A stretch of DNA of 64,000 bases from an uncultured Monoglobus sp. (GTDB lineage: Bacteria > Bacillota > Clostridia > Monoglobales > Monoglobaceae), in the NCBI GenBank assembly GCA_947630135.1, contig CANRGH010000006.1, forward strand, positions 41,577 to 105,576. Direction: 5' to 3'. Both the position numbers and the translations under genes were made by a program. This document shows, piece after piece, positions 63,947 through 64,000 of the stretch. The notes beneath the pieces are model-generated. The model had not been told where the DNA came from and did not search any database. It saw nothing but the letters and a program-made list of their open reading frames with translations. The first letter of the stretch is position 1. Each line of letters starts with the position of its first letter.

Positions 63947-64000
63947 AATTTTCAACTCCTATATATTTAAAAAATTTTTTAACATTGTTTTTCCGTCGGG

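Overview
The window looks like a chromosomal segment of a Gram-positive member of the Clostridia (Bacillota). It carries rpmH-rnpA-yidD-yidC-jag next to dnaA, RNase Y, Veg, a DnaD-like and a DnaC/DnaI-like primosome protein, and several S-layer-homology (SLH) proteins. Strong GGAGG-type ribosome binding sites and sigma-A-like promoters with 17-base spacers are easy to find. The two secreted pectate lyases and the uronate-type isomerase suggest a plant-polysaccharide (pectin) degrader from a gut or rumen. A relative of the pectin-degrading, SLH-bearing Monoglobales is possible, but that is inference only. I found no rRNA or tRNA gene, CRISPR array, transposase or phage gene.

Layout. 1-16.6 kb is a pectin/carbohydrate region: a truncated PL1-type pectate lyase, an SLH-anchored M15 peptidase, a GT2 glycosyltransferase, secG, an AraC-type regulator, a GH106-like glycosidase, an isomerase resembling DhuI of the RpiB/LacAB family, an oxidoreductase and a 1279-residue pectate lyase. 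16.8-19.5 kb holds an MBOAT/DHHW pair for polysaccharide O-acetylation. 19.9-22.8 kb holds veg, rny and a cytidylate-kinase-like gene. 22.8-25.4 kb is a small toxin/defence-type island: dinJ-yafQ, an HTH-Fic protein with iterated operator-like repeats, and a PBECR4-domain protein preceded by an independent-looking structured RNA. 25.4-33.4 kb is a long leftward run: TPR protein, asnS, GNAT, argF, argD, a Cys-rich protein, jag, yidC, yidD, rnpA, rpmH. 33.4-38.6 kb runs rightward from the rpmH-dnaA intergenic region: dnaA, mnmE, dnaD-like, dnaC-like, with no dnaN. 38.7-49.8 kb encodes surface-glycan membrane enzymes (acyltransferases, GT-C/PIG-V-like transferases, a UDP-galactopyranose-mutase-like flavoprotein, GtrA). 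Two of these genes carry G9 tracts that could be phase-variable. 49.9-53.0 kb is a major S-layer protein gene. 53.2-64 kb holds pyrG, panBCD behind a leader with a terminator, a Schlafen/AlbA-type regulator, a candidate type I toxin-antitoxin locus, and trpD-C-F-B-A.

How it fits together. Secreted lyases, the GH106-like enzyme and the DhuI-like isomerase could form one uronate-catabolic route, with the AraC protein as a candidate activator: a 21-bp-spaced direct repeat lies just upstream of the large pectate lyase promoter. The GT2, GtrA, GT-C, acyltransferase, MBOAT and SLH proteins together point to a decorated cell envelope. A family of short palindromic intergenic repeats occurs at four places and interrupts the pan and trp operons. 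The most promising undescribed elements are the RNA-PBECR4 module (about 24.5-25.4 kb), the type I toxin-antitoxin candidate (about 59.0-59.3 kb), the paired G9 tracts and the panB leader.
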